Source: Flavobacterium nackdongense
GTDB lineage: Bacteria > Bacteroidota > Bacteroidia > Flavobacteriales > Flavobacteriaceae
Length of the DNA: 64,000 nt
Assembly: GCF_004355225.1 (NCBI RefSeq)
Contig: NZ_CP037933.1
Location: forward strand, 3,782,001-3,846,000
Reading direction: 5' to 3'
The position numbers and the translations under genes were made by a program. Below are positions 9,929-18,652 of the stretch, in pieces; position 1 is the first letter of the stretch; every line of letters begins with the position of its first letter. The notes under the pieces are model-generated. The model was not told the origin of the DNA and did not search any database. It was given only the letters and a program-made list of their open reading frames with translations.

Positions 9929-10687
9929 TATTATTTTTTTGATAACCCGAAGTTTGTGGGTGTGTTTATTGATTTCGGCATTGAAAATTCCCAGATGGTC
10001 TAATCGGTCGATTCTTATTTTTCCACTGGCGTGAATGATATAATTGTCTTCCATAATGATGCCAACGTGAATAATATTGCCTTCTTCATTATCAAAAAAA
10101 GCCAAATCGCCAGCTTCGCTTTCTTCAATGAAACTCAAAGCTTCCCCTTGTAAGGCTTGTTGCGAAGCATCGCGCAAAAGTCGATAGCCATTGAGTTTGT
10201 AAACCATTTGAGTAAACCCCGAACAATCGATGCCAAAAGGTGTTTTTCCGCCCCAGAGATAGGGAGCGTTGAGGTACATAAAAGCCGTACTAATAATACA
10301 ATTTTTCGATTTTATCCCGCTGATTCTTGTTCCTTCAAAATTAAAGTTGGCATTATTAATGTCAGCGTGGGACAAAAAAGACAAAGACGAACCAAGCGGA
10401 ATGGGGAGTAATAAATTATTTGGACCTGTAATGTATTCTAATAAATCCGCATTCAAAACAATTACATCTTTGGATAATTGATGAAATTCAGCCTCAGAAA
10501 TAAGTTGGTATTGTTTCGAATCGACCCAGCCTTCATAATCGTCGAATTCTAATTTTATTCTCGACCATTGATTGTACTGCTCCAAGATTTCGAAATGTTC
10601 GCCAAATAAAACTTGTGAAACAATTTCGCTTCTGTCGCTGTGATCAAATCGAAGGGGGATGATGGCAAGATTACAAATTCCGAACAT
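9926..10687 (-). CDS. NlpC/P60 cell-wall peptidase with SH3-like N-terminal domains
   Basis: 253 residues. The C-terminal half is an NlpC/P60 (C40) domain: catalytic Cys155 in GIDCSGFTQ and His207 in NIIHVGIIM. The N-terminal half (about 1-130) reads as bacterial SH3-like beta-domains that bind peptidoglycan (VLFGEHFEILEQYNQWSRIK). The arrangement matches YkfC-type gamma-D-glutamyl-diamino acid endopeptidases, which trim muropeptides for recycling. No signal peptide is visible, so it may act in the cytoplasm on imported muropeptides, as YkfC does. Ends on the shared terminator with the TPR gene; a dispersed intergenic repeat separates it from the thiolase gene upstream. Confidence 0.9.
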   Translation of the reverse strand: MFGICNLAIIPLRFDHSDRSEIVSQVLFGEHFEILEQYNQWSRIKLEFDDYEGWVDSKQYQLISEAEFHQLSKDVIVLNADLLEYITGPNNLLLPIPLGSSLSFLSHADINNANFNFEGTRISGIKSKNCIISTAFMYLNAPYLWGGKTPFGIDCSGFTQMVYKLNGYRLLRDASQQALQGEALSFIEESEAGDLAFFDNEEGNIIHVGIIMEDNYIIHASGKIRIDRLDHLGIFNAEINKHTHKLRVIKKII

Positions 10688-10724
10688 TTAAACTAGTTTA
10701 GGTTTTAAGGTTTTTATTTTTTTT

Positions 10725-10827
10725 GGAGCTTTTTACTTCGTCCGTTCGCTACGCTCGAGTTCTGCTGTTCGCTATAATCTTTTTATTTTTAAAGAAAAAA
10801 AGGATGGCCATTTCCAACAGGGTTATG
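10725..10827. repeat. Degenerate dispersed intergenic repeat
   Basis: The stretch GGAGCTTTTT...CGCTATAATCTTTTT...AAAGG...CCATTTCC...AGGG resembles an intergenic element that is common in flavobacterial genomes (GAGCTTTTTCCCGCTATCCGCT...ATCTTTT...AAAAGGAT...TTTCC...GGGG). The central part (ATCTTTTTATTTTTAAAGAAAAAAAGGAT) folds as an imperfect A/T hairpin. It fills the gap between the thiolase and NlpC genes. Recognition is from memory of the pattern. Confidence 0.4.
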
Positions 10828-10845
10828 ATTTGTGTTGGTATTGAT

Positions 10846-12024
10846 TTAATATTTTTCGATAACAATAGCCGAAGCTCCGCCACCGCCATTACATATTGCA
10901 GCCGCACCAATTTTGCCCTTATTTTGTTCTAAAACATTTAATAGCGTAACAATAATTCTTGCTCCCGAACAACCTAACGGATGACCTAATGATACCGCAC
11001 CACCATTTACATTTACTTTTGTATCATTCAATCCAAGTATTTTCGAATTGGCTAAGCCTACAACCGCAAAAGCCTCGTTAAATTCAAAATAATCCACTTC
11101 TTCTATTGAGAGGTTGGCTTTTTCTAAAGCTTTAGGAATAGCCATCGCTGGAGTTGTGGTGAACCATTTTGGTTCTTGAGCAGCATCGGCATAACTTTTT
11201 ATATAAGCCAAAGGTTTTAATCCTAAGGAAAGAGCTTTTTCTTCGCTCATCAATACCATTGCGGCAGCGCCATCGTTGATGGTCGAAGCATTGGCAGCAG
11301 TGACCGTTCCGCCTTTTGTAAAAACAGCATTCAATGCTGGGATTTTATCAAGATTGACATTCGTATATTCTTCGTCCTTTGAAATAATAATGGGTTCGCC
11401 TCGCCTTTGAGGAACAGCGACAGGAACTATTTCAGCATCAAATTTTCCTTCTTCCCAAGCTTTTGCCGATCGTGTATAGGATTGAATGGCGAAGGCATCT
11501 TGTTCTTCACGGCTAATCTTATATTCAGATGCACATAAGTCGGCACAAACGCCCATTGCATTGTTGTCGTACGCGTCGGTAAGCCCGTCTTTCTGCATTC
11601 CGTCAACCATAGCAGCGGGGCCAAATTTATAGCCATTTCGCAAATGCATATAATGCGGAATCAAACTCATATTTTCCATTCCGCCAGCTACTACAATTTC
11701 GGCATCGCCACTTTGAATGGCTTGAGCAGCCATCATCACCGCTTTCATTCCGGAGGCGCAAACTTTATTTACAGTAGTACAAGCCACAGTATTGGGTAAG
11801 CCAGCAAAAATAGCAGCTTGTCTGGCAGGAGCTTGTCCTGAGCCTGCCTGAATGACTTGTCCCATAAATACTTCATCGACCAAATTACAGTCGAGCTGAA
11901 TTTTGTCGAGAGCGCCTTTTATGGCCACAGCACCCAATTGTGGGGCCGCAACGGTAGATAGTCCCCCCATAAAACTCCCGATTGGAGTTCTGACTGCAGA
12001 TACAATAACGACTTTTTTGCTCAT
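10846..12024 (-). CDS. Acetyl-CoA C-acyltransferase (thiolase)
   Basis: Thiolase II family enzyme: condenses two acyl-CoA units or cleaves 3-ketoacyl-CoA. 392 residues, the usual length. The nucleophile is Cys89 in NKVCASGMK; the C-terminal signatures NGGAVSLGHPLGCSGAR (proton-relay Cys) and GAAAICNGGGGASAIVIE are complete. Sequence details (VMAAQAIQSGDAEIVVAGGMENMS) fit acetyl-CoA acetyltransferase (AtoB/PhaA type) better than FadA, but the preferred chain length cannot be fixed from sequence. It stands alone on the minus strand; no other beta-oxidation or ketone genes are next to it. The ATG at 12024 aligns with the family start. Confidence 0.95.
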   Translation of the reverse strand: MSKKVVIVSAVRTPIGSFMGGLSTVAAPQLGAVAIKGALDKIQLDCNLVDEVFMGQVIQAGSGQAPARQAAIFAGLPNTVACTTVNKVCASGMKAVMMAAQAIQSGDAEIVVAGGMENMSLIPHYMHLRNGYKFGPAAMVDGMQKDGLTDAYDNNAMGVCADLCASEYKISREEQDAFAIQSYTRSAKAWEEGKFDAEIVPVAVPQRRGEPIIISKDEEYTNVNLDKIPALNAVFTKGGTVTAANASTINDGAAAMVLMSEEKALSLGLKPLAYIKSYADAAQEPKWFTTTPAMAIPKALEKANLSIEEVDYFEFNEAFAVVGLANSKILGLNDTKVNVNGGAVSLGHPLGCSGARIIVTLLNVLEQNKGKIGAAAICNGGGGASAIVIEKY

Positions 12025-12259
12025 GATTGCTTAGATTCTTTGTTTATGTTGCGAATTTAATCATTTTGAGCAAATACCAAATTACAAAATTGATAATATT
12101 GTATTTTCAGGAATGATTTTTAGTTAATAATTTATGGATCAGTGCTCGCTTCGTTGTAAATAAATTCAATAGATGACGCTGTTTTATCTAAGCTATACAT
12201 TTGATTGTTAATGATTTTAATTTCACATTGAAAAAACATTTAAAAAAAGGCGGTATTTA
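12025..12259. other. Intergenic gap between thiolase and tRNA cluster
   Basis: The gap between the thiolase start and tRNA-Ser is 300 bp. Apart from the tRNA promoter at its right end, no gene, RNA or repeat is apparent. Confidence 0.5.
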
Positions 12260-12291
12260 TTTGTGAAATATAGAATAGAAAGTTACATTTG
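12260..12291 (+). promoter_or_regulatory. Promoter of the tRNA cluster
   Basis: TTTG (12260-12263) and TACATTTG (12284-12291), 20 bp apart, match the Bacteroidota -33/-7 consensus exactly. It lies 33 bp ahead of tRNA-Ser. Confidence 0.75.
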
Positions 12292-12324
12292 CAACCGCTT
12301 AAAAGGAATATAAGTTCTTATATT

Positions 12325-12411
12325 GGAGAGTTGCCTGAGTGGCCGAAAGGACATGTTTGCTAAACATGCGTATGGGAAACTGTACCAAGGGTTCGAATCC
12401 CTTACTCTCCG
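12325..12411 (+). tRNA. tRNA-Ser (GCT)
   Basis: An 87-nt class II tRNA. GGAGAGT pairs with ACTCTCC in the acceptor stem. The anticodon arm is CATGT-TTGCTAA-ACATG (anticodon GCT, reads AGC/AGU). A long variable arm and the T-loop GTTCGAATC are present. CCA is not encoded. Confidence 0.97.
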
Positions 12412-12425
12412 CTTTTTTTGCACTT

Positions 12426-12483
12426 CGGGGTGTAGCGTAGCTCGGTTATCGCGTCCCGCAAGGCGGGAAGGCCGGCAAGGTTC
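12426..12483 (+). pseudogene. tRNA-Pro relic with replaced anticodon arm
   Basis: The first 28 nt (12426-12453) are identical to the real tRNA-Pro 103 bp downstream (acceptor 5' strand and D-arm). The anticodon arm is then replaced by the palindrome TCCCGC-AAG-GCGGGA, followed by AGGCCGGCAAGGTTC, a near copy of the variable region and 5' half of the T-arm. The remaining T-arm and acceptor 3' strand are missing, so it cannot form a tRNA. Confidence 0.7.
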
Positions 12484-12528
12484 TTATTATATTGAAATTA
12501 AATCAAAATATTTTTTAGATAAAATATT

Positions 12529-12603
12529 CGGGGTGTAGCGTAGCTCGGTTATCGCGCCTGCTTTGGGAGCAGGAGGCCGCAGGTTCGAATCCTGCCACCC
12601 CGA
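12529..12603 (+). tRNA. tRNA-Pro (TGG)
   Basis: A 75-nt tRNA. CGGGGTG pairs with CACCCCG. The anticodon arm is CCTGC-TTTGGGA-GCAGG (anticodon TGG). T-arm GCAGG-TTCGAAT-CCTGC, discriminator A, no encoded CCA. Confidence 0.97.
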
Positions 12604-12645
12604 CTGATATTAAGTTGTCTCTTAGGAGCAGCTCTTATTGTCAAT

Positions 12646-13027
<382 letters not shown>

Positions 13028-13034
13028 TTTTTCA

Positions 13035-13096
13035 GGATAGTGCATCCCGATTTTTAATCGGGACGGTCGAAGGTTCGAATCCTTCTGCGTTCACAG
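13035..13096 (+). pseudogene. tRNA-Arg relic with replaced anticodon arm
   Basis: GGATAGTGCA matches the D-arm end of tRNA-Arg (GGATAGAGCA). The anticodon arm is replaced by a perfect palindrome, TCCCGATT-TTT-AATCGGGA, after which the sequence returns to an exact copy of the variable region, T-arm and 3' acceptor strand (13064-13094). The 5' acceptor strand is absent, so no functional tRNA results. Confidence 0.7.
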
Positions 13097-13130
13097 AAAC
13101 CAATCCATCGAGTGGTTTTTTTGTTTGTAT
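13064..13130 (+). repeat. Direct repeat copy 2: tRNA-Arg 3' end plus terminator
   Basis: Second copy of 12690-12756, 66/67 identical, immediately downstream of the GIY-YIG gene. It ends 55 bp before the VanX-like gene and may supply part of its upstream region. Confidence 0.93.
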
Positions 13131-13151
13131 TTACTTTTAACAAATATATCC

Positions 13152-13159
13152 TACTTTTG
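13152..13159 (+). promoter_or_regulatory. -7 box of the VanX-like gene
   Basis: TACTTTTG fits TAnnTTTG exactly, 26 bp ahead of ATG 13186. A TTTG at 13124-13127, inside the second tRNA-derived repeat, is the nearest -33 candidate, but the 24-bp spacing is long. Confidence 0.5.
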
Positions 13160-13185
13160 TATTTGATATCCAAATCAAATACTGT

Positions 13186-13833
13186 ATGAAGTATTCCAAA
13201 ACCATTTTTATTTTCTGTACAATTCTGAGTTTATATTCTTGCAAATCCCAATCGGCACATAATGTTACCAAACAATCTGTTGCCAATGACACCACCTTTG
13301 TCAATTTGAAAGATTACTCCAAAGATTTTGTGTATGATATGAAATACGCAACCTCTGATAATTTCTTGAAAGCCAAAGTCTATGATTGTGCTGAGTGTTT
13401 TTTGCGATTGAAAACAATAAAAGCGATGGTGGCCGCCAATGCCGATTTTATGAAAATGGGCTACAAAATCAAAATATTCGATTGTTATAGACCGTTAGAT
13501 ATTCAAAAAAGAATGTGGAAGATAGTTCCCAATCCCGATTATGTAGCCAATCCTAGCAAAGGCTCTATACACAATCGAGGTGGAGCGGTCGATATCACTT
13601 TGGTCAACGCGAAAGGAAAGGAGCTCGATATGGGAACAAGTTTCGACTTTTTTGGTATTGAAGCCAGTCATAATTATCAAAATCTTTCACAGGAAATTAA
13701 GGACAACAGAACCTTATTGAAAACTACAATGGTTCAAAATGGGTTTAATGCATTAGATTCAGAATGGTGGCATTATAATTTGAAATCCGCCTTAAATGAT
13801 ACAGTTTCGAATGCCAAATGGAACTGTGATTAG
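13186..13833 (+). CDS. D-alanyl-D-alanine dipeptidase, VanX/DdpX type (M15D), lipoprotein
   Basis: Zinc dipeptidase that splits D-Ala-D-Ala. 215 residues. The N-terminus ends in SLYSCKSQ, a lipobox-like cysteine, so the enzyme is probably lipid-anchored in the periplasm. The M15 zinc motif is seen as SIHNRGGAVDIT (His, Asp ligands) and the C-terminal EWWHY holds the catalytic Glu and third His ligand. The motif in VanX is SxHxxGxAxD, which this matches. In vancomycin resistance VanX works with VanH and VanA; neither is nearby, so a role in recycling cell-wall D-Ala-D-Ala as a nutrient is more likely. It converges with the next gene, overlapping its end by 4 bp. Confidence 0.92.
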   Translation: MKYSKTIFIFCTILSLYSCKSQSAHNVTKQSVANDTTFVNLKDYSKDFVYDMKYATSDNFLKAKVYDCAECFLRLKTIKAMVAANADFMKMGYKIKIFDCYRPLDIQKRMWKIVPNPDYVANPSKGSIHNRGGAVDITLVNAKGKELDMGTSFDFFGIEASHNYQNLSQEIKDNRTLLKTTMVQNGFNALDSEWWHYNLKSALNDTVSNAKWNCD

Positions 13834-14399
13834 TTCTCTATACAATGCAAATAATTGACAAAATACGTCTCGGGTTGGTACACTTGATTGTCCATTTCTG
13901 AGGTGAATTCTTTTCTAAAAATGTAATCTTCAATATCGGTTAAATATTTTATTCGCATCAAATTGACCGGAGCACTTTTTAAATCTTCGAATGAACCTTT
14001 CAAAAACATAAAAGTTCCACTCAAAATCCTGTTGTCAAAATTTTCGTTGTCTCGCACCGAAGTACCGCAGTCCATTCGGTCTATATGAAGTAAGGTGACA
14101 ATTTTCCCATTGTTCAATTGGAAGAAAATCTTAGAATTTTTATCAAAACAATTCGCTTTCATAAACTCTTTACTTTTTTGAATAAATTGCAAATTCAAAT
14201 AAGGTGTTCCATCGGTCGATGACAAGGAAAAAAAGATGTAATTTTTATTTCCAGCGAAATTTTTTTCATAGATAATATATTCTTTAGTCGCTTTATAAGT
14301 GCCAATAGAATCCTTGACATTGGTGCTGTATTCGCAGTTTTTTTGGGCAAAAATCGAATTACTGATTAGAGCAATTAGTAATAAAATGGAATGTTTCAT
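13830..14399 (-). CDS. Hypothetical secreted protein
   Basis: 189 residues with a signal peptide (MKHSILLLIALISNSIFAQ). I do not recognise the family. The mature part is a mixed alpha/beta chain with several aromatic strands (KNYIFFSLSSTDGTPYLNLQFI) and three cysteines in the mature part (KNCEYS, ANCFDK, DCGTS) plus one close to the end. It is the last gene of a minus-strand run permease-methyltransferase-hypothetical; only 3 bp separate it from the methyltransferase gene, so the three are probably co-transcribed. Its function cannot be told from the neighbours. Confidence 0.75.
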   Translation of the reverse strand: MKHSILLLIALISNSIFAQKNCEYSTNVKDSIGTYKATKEYIIYEKNFAGNKNYIFFSLSSTDGTPYLNLQFIQKSKEFMKANCFDKNSKIFFQLNNGKIVTLLHIDRMDCGTSVRDNENFDNRILSGTFMFLKGSFEDLKSAPVNLMRIKYLTDIEDYIFRKEFTSEMDNQVYQPETYFVNYLHCIEN

Positions 14400-14402
14400 T
14401 GA

Positions 14403-15584
14403 TTATTTAATTTTTTTGCAAATTAAAACTATTTTATTGTCATTTTCATCTGTTGTAAAAAAACAATATTGATTTCCACCTTCTTTTACTTTCCATTTTT
14501 TTCGAAGGTTCTCGACTGTTTCGGGAAAATTGCGCGTTGTTATATTGAATTTTTTGCCTTCGATATAATTTTTCATTTCTGCTTTGTTATAGTTTAAAGT
14601 GTTTTCAATTTCGAAAATTCGGCCAGGAAAATCAATGATTTCAGAATTGGTATATAAATGTGAATGTTTATGGAGTTTTTTTAATTTAAAAATAATGCTT
14701 ACTTCGTCAAATCCTCCTGATTTCATGATGGCACTGTTGGGCTCGTAGAGGTATTTTTGGGGTGAGCCATAGTCAGGACTTATTAAATTCTCGTCCATAA
14801 CAAATTCGAAAACATCTTGTTTTTCTTTAGCGATATTTACTGTTTTAATAGTGGTTTTTTCAATATATCCTTTTTGAATTTCCCACAACAGTTCCTTGAC
14901 TTCATTGTCGAGAGCCACGATATGAATGGCTTTTACGTTTGTCAATTCAGCTAAACCAGCTGTAATGTCGAGGAGTGGAGCCGTTTTTATTAAAATCTGA
15001 TTCGAAAAATTAAATAATCTACCAAGGTTTTCGGGTATATTGGGCAAACAGTCTTGGAGCATAAACACTTTGCCTTTGGCATCATTTCTTCTGGAAGGAT
15101 CGATGTAAATCCAGTCCCAAATGGCACTAAGTTCGACTAAAATGGCTAAGCTATCCCCAGTGTAACATTGAATGTTCCTGACATCGAGTTGCTCAAAATT
15201 ATGCTGGACAATCGCCGAAAGATCAGCGTTTATTTCGCAATGGGCGATTTTGTTTATTCTTTTTGAAAAGTAGAAATCGTCCACGCCAAAACCGCCGGTC
15301 AGATCGATGAGGCTTTCTCCGGAAACAATCTGCGATTTGTACGAAGCGGTTTTTTCAGATGAGGTTTGTTCGACCGATATTTTACTCGGATACAAAATAT
15401 TTTTCGCACGAAACCAAGTTGGTAATTTGTCTTTTACTTTAGTTTTGGCTTCTATTTGCTGTAGGATTGCAATCCAATCGACTTTTGGAAACGGATTTTT
15501 TTGCAAGGCCAATTTTGTGATTGTGGCATCCCTATTTTTATCGATAAAGTCTTGAATTTCGGGATGTAAGAGTTTGAAATCCAA
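14403..15584 (-). CDS. SAM-dependent methyltransferase with THUMP-like C-terminal domain (PG1098 type)
   Basis: 393 residues. The central Rossmann methyltransferase shows the SAM-binding motif LIDLTGGFGVDDFYFS, the acidic ribose-binding strand AHCEINADL, and the catalytic-type motif IYIDPSRR. The N-terminal ~90 residues are a helical and ferredoxin-like part, and the C-terminal ~90 residues (from about EGKKFNITTRNFP) fit the THUMP-like domain described for the Bacteroidetes protein PG_1098. THUMP domains bind RNA, so the likely substrate is tRNA or rRNA, but the modified base is unknown. The start lies 2 bp after the permease stop codon, a tight operon. Confidence 0.85.
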   Translation of the reverse strand: MDFKLLHPEIQDFIDKNRDATITKLALQKNPFPKVDWIAILQQIEAKTKVKDKLPTWFRAKNILYPSKISVEQTSSEKTASYKSQIVSGESLIDLTGGFGVDDFYFSKRINKIAHCEINADLSAIVQHNFEQLDVRNIQCYTGDSLAILVELSAIWDWIYIDPSRRNDAKGKVFMLQDCLPNIPENLGRLFNFSNQILIKTAPLLDITAGLAELTNVKAIHIVALDNEVKELLWEIQKGYIEKTTIKTVNIAKEKQDVFEFVMDENLISPDYGSPQKYLYEPNSAIMKSGGFDEVSIIFKLKKLHKHSHLYTNSEIIDFPGRIFEIENTLNYNKAEMKNYIEGKKFNITTRNFPETVENLRKKWKVKEGGNQYCFFTTDENDNKIVLICKKIK

Positions 15585-15586
15585 AA

Positions 15587-16678
15587 TCAGATGTTTTTAG
15601 TAAATAGTTGAATCAGTTTGTTGTCGGGCAAAAATTCTTTTCCGATTACTTTCAAAATGGTATAAATAGGAACAGCGATTACCATGCCTAAAATTCCGGA
15701 AAGAAAACCGGCTATGAGAATGACCAAAAAAATTTCTAAAGGATGCGAACTGACACTCTTCGAAAAAATCAAAGGCTGTGATACATTGTTATCAATAAGT
15801 TGCACAATCCAAAAACCAATTAAAACATAGACGGTTGTAGGCAATAATACAGTTTGAAAATCGGAACCTAAATGACTCAACATCGTTAAAATGGCTGCCA
15901 AAACTGAGGCGATCAATGGGCCGATGTAGGGAACAATATTGAGTACAGCGCATAAAAATGCAATGATAAATAGGTTGGGAATTCCGAAAATAAGGAGCAC
16001 AATGACATACAATACAAAAACAATGCTCAATTGTAGTAATAAGCCAATAAAATAGCGAGACAATAAATGGTTGATCTTATGAATGGAATTTAAAATTTGT
16101 TCTTCGTGGGTGTCTGGAATCAATTTTTTTGCGCTTGTAACAAAGAGAACGCGGTCTTTGAGGAAGAAAAAGGTAATAAATAGAACCGAGCCTAGACCTA
16201 TTCCGAAACTGCTGATAGTTCCTAAAACGGTATTTAAGAAATCAGGAATAAAATTTAAGTTTATTTTCGAACCGAGCTTCGCTTCCTTGATAAGTTCAGA
16301 AGTATCGATATTATGGCTCTCTAAAAAAAGGAAGGCTTGATCCTTCAATTCGGCTATGTCTTTTTCAATTTCGACCGTTTTTAGTAAGGATAAATTTTGA
16401 CCTTGTGAGGCAATCAAGGGCACAAACATCAAAATCAGACCCGCAATACAGAGGATAAAAAGCGAGAGAGTCGTAACGGTGGCAAAGGTATGCTTGAATT
16501 TGAATCTCTTTTTTAGGAAATCTACAATAGGATTCCCAATCAAGGTTAGAATTAAGGCCGAAACCAAATAGATCAATACCGATTGGGTCAGGTATATGAA
16601 ATACAAGAACAAGGCAGCTAACGCCAGAAAAAATAGTGCCCTAAGGATACCATTTGCTATAATTTTGGATGTAATCAT
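15587..16678 (-). CDS. AI-2E family transporter (PerM/YdiK-like permease)
   Basis: 363 residues, about eight membrane segments: two near the N-terminus, one around 65-90, and the cluster from about 150 to 350. The characteristic family stretch is visible near the end (VLNIVPYIGPLIASVLAAI and GFLSGILGMVIAVPIY). The name comes from E. coli TqsA, which exports autoinducer-2; other members move Na+/H+ or have unknown substrates, so the cargo here is open. First gene of a three-gene minus-strand operon with the methyltransferase and a secreted hypothetical. Confidence 0.92.
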   Translation of the reverse strand: MITSKIIANGILRALFFLALAALFLYFIYLTQSVLIYLVSALILTLIGNPIVDFLKKRFKFKHTFATVTTLSLFILCIAGLILMFVPLIASQGQNLSLLKTVEIEKDIAELKDQAFLFLESHNIDTSELIKEAKLGSKINLNFIPDFLNTVLGTISSFGIGLGSVLFITFFFLKDRVLFVTSAKKLIPDTHEEQILNSIHKINHLLSRYFIGLLLQLSIVFVLYVIVLLIFGIPNLFIIAFLCAVLNIVPYIGPLIASVLAAILTMLSHLGSDFQTVLLPTTVYVLIGFWIVQLIDNNVSQPLIFSKSVSSHPLEIFLVILIAGFLSGILGMVIAVPIYTILKVIGKEFLPDNKLIQLFTKNI

Positions 16679-16703
16679 TGTGGTTGTAATTTGAGGCTAA
16701 AGA

Positions 16704-16733
16704 TAAAAAAAACTCGCTAAATGTAGCGAGTTT
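16704..16733 (-). terminator. Terminator of the M43 protease gene
   Basis: AAACTCGCTA-AATG-TAGCGAGTTT, followed on the minus strand by a U-run (A-run 16705-16710 on plus). It lies 24 bp beyond the stop codon of the protease gene and just ahead of the permease gene. Confidence 0.8.
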
Positions 16734-16756
16734 ATAAGAGATAGCAACTTAAAAAA

Positions 16757-17719
16757 TTATTGGCCTATGGCAGCTCTCGGTCCACCCGAAGTGAAAATAG
16801 CAGCCATTCTTGCTTTTTGTCCATTAGTAAACATATACATTGCACGATCGTCGGTATAGTCCATATAATTCATTGTCATTTCGTTGTGAACTGGTAAGCA
16901 CGTGCTTACAAATGGATATGCTGGATCTCCATAATTAGCCGTTTTGGCCACTGGAGTATCTGCTACTAAGTCATTTCCACATGAAGCATCTCCCCAAATA
17001 TGGCGTAAATTCATCCAGTGTCCCACTTCGTGAGTTCCTGTTCTTCCTAGATTGTAGGGAGCACTTCCAGCACCTGATAATCCAAAATATTTAGAATCAA
17101 TTACGACACCGTCGGTTGAAGATGACCCTCCAGGAAATTGGGCATAACCTAAAATTCCGCCACCAATAGTACAGGCCCAAAGATTAAGAGTTGTGCTTGG
17201 CGAAGTCGGGTCTAAGCCACCTTTTTTGGTGCTTTTCATTGCATCTCTAGTTCCCCAAGACGTTTTCGTAGTAGCTTTTCTATTGATACCTGCTAATTCG
17301 AATGTGATTCCCACATTTGCCGCTATGCCAGACCATTCTGCAGGAACACTGCCAAAATCAGCATTTGTTGCGGTAAAATCTTTGTTCAACACATCTATTT
17401 GAGATTGGATTTGAGCATCGGAAATATTTTCGGTTGCAGTTCTGTATAACACATTTATTACCACAGGTATGACAATTTTACCATTTACTAATTTGAAATT
17501 TGAATTAAGTCTCGAAATTCTAGCCTGGGTAAACGTTTCAATTTCATTCATGCGGATCGCTAGAGTTGGGTCGGCTTCTAATTGAGCCTCGAGAACATCT
17601 TGTGCGGCGCACATACGGCGCCCGGTGGCACTAGCTGCTAGATCGTTGGTCTCTGTGGTTTCGTTTTGACACGAAAATAGCATTAAAACAGCTGCTGCAG
17701 ATAATAAGATTTTTTTCAT
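16757..17719 (-). CDS. Secreted M43 (pappalysin/cytophagalysin-type) zinc metalloprotease
   Basis: 320 residues. The N-terminus (MKKILLSAAAVLMLFSCQNE) is a lipoprotein signal with a lipobox Cys. A pro-region of about 60 residues precedes the catalytic domain. Zinc motif: His230-Glu231-x-x-His234-x5-His240 in THEVGHWMNLRHIWGD, where Asn stands at the position often held by Gly. The Met-turn is MNYMDY. Cysteines around the site (SCGND, STCLP, ACTIGG) likely make the disulfides of the M43B group. It probably degrades extracellular peptides. Monocistronic, with its own terminator. Confidence 0.92.
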   Translation of the reverse strand: MKKILLSAAAVLMLFSCQNETTETNDLAASATGRRMCAAQDVLEAQLEADPTLAIRMNEIETFTQARISRLNSNFKLVNGKIVIPVVINVLYRTATENISDAQIQSQIDVLNKDFTATNADFGSVPAEWSGIAANVGITFELAGINRKATTKTSWGTRDAMKSTKKGGLDPTSPSTTLNLWACTIGGGILGYAQFPGGSSSTDGVVIDSKYFGLSGAGSAPYNLGRTGTHEVGHWMNLRHIWGDASCGNDLVADTPVAKTANYGDPAYPFVSTCLPVHNEMTMNYMDYTDDRAMYMFTNGQKARMAAIFTSGGPRAAIGQ

Positions 17720-17949
17720 AAACTACGGTTTTTAAATTATTGGTTTAGTTAAAGTGTTGACAATTTTAACAATAAAATGGCAGATAAGCAAATTTTTAAC
17801 AATATAAAATAATTGATTATCAATTAGTTTTGCTTTTTAGCAGTGAACTTGGTATGTATGAACGGTCTGATTGTGGTCGAATGCAGGACTCGAAACCACT
17901 TTTGGGGTGGTAGGAGAATTTAAGGATTCAAAACAACTGCCTCGGAGAT

Positions 17950-18588
17950 TTAATTATTGAAGCTGTAGTTCAAAATATTGGCGCCCATTTTTAAGGCTCT
18001 TTCACGAACTTCTTTCGGGTCGTTATGTACTTCGGCATCTTCCCAACCATCGCCCAAATCACATTCGAAAGTGTACAATAGCGCGAGTCTATTGTCAAGA
18101 AAAATACCGAATGCTTGAGGGCGTTTTCCATCGTGCTCGTGAATTTTAGGTAAGCCATTGGCAAAAAGAAAGGGCTTCTGAAAAATGGGATGATTCGCCG
18201 GAATTTCGACTAAATCGGTATTGGGGAATATTTTCTTGATTTCTTTGCGGATGTATTGATCCATCCCATAATTATCGTCAATATGAAGGAAACCGCCTGA
18301 GGTCAGATAATTTCTTAAATTACTAACATCGGCATCGCTGAAAACTACATTGCCGTGTCCGGTGAGATGCACAAACGGGTAGGAAAACAATTCAGGACTG
18401 CCGGGTGTGACTGTAGCTGGTTTTGTTTTGATGGTTGTATTGATATTGGCGTTGCAAAATTTTATTAAATTGGGCAATGAGGTCGGATTGGCATACCAAT
18501 CGCCGCCGCCGCTGTATTTGAGCAAGGCTATTTCTTGGGAAAAACCATACATTGAAACCAATAGAAAAAAGCAAAAGATTTTTTTCAT
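17950..18588 (-). CDS. DUF4159 domain protein, secreted
   Basis: 212 residues with a signal peptide (MKKIFCFFLLVSMYGFSQ). The rest matches the DUF4159 pattern: LLKYSGGGDWYANPTSLPNLIKF at the start, the YPFVHLTGHG strand, and GGFLHIDDNYGMDQ, which gives a flavodoxin/glutamine-amidotransferase-like fold without an obvious catalytic triad. The function is unknown; family members occur next to MoxR/VWA gene sets in some bacteria, which is not the case here. Third gene after tsaD and rsmE on the minus strand, 64 bp after rsmE with a weak hairpin (AAACCTCA/TGAGGTTT, 18604-18636) between them. Confidence 0.85.
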   Translation of the reverse strand: MKKIFCFFLLVSMYGFSQEIALLKYSGGGDWYANPTSLPNLIKFCNANINTTIKTKPATVTPGSPELFSYPFVHLTGHGNVVFSDADVSNLRNYLTSGGFLHIDDNYGMDQYIRKEIKKIFPNTDLVEIPANHPIFQKPFLFANGLPKIHEHDGKRPQAFGIFLDNRLALLYTFECDLGDGWEDAEVHNDPKEVRERALKMGANILNYSFNN

Positions 18589-18652
18589 ATTTTTTTAAAT
18601 AAATAAACCTCAAAGGTTGTCAAAACCTATGAGGTTTAAATAAAATTATAAT

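Noticed and set aside
12323..12538. 71-codon plus-strand frame over the tRNA-Ser gene
   Set aside because: It overlaps tRNA-Ser and the tRNA-Pro relic completely; the RNA genes explain the sequence.
13186..13833. Vancomycin resistance cluster
   Set aside because: VanX-like gene alone, without VanA/VanH or VanRS; recycling of D-Ala-D-Ala is more likely.
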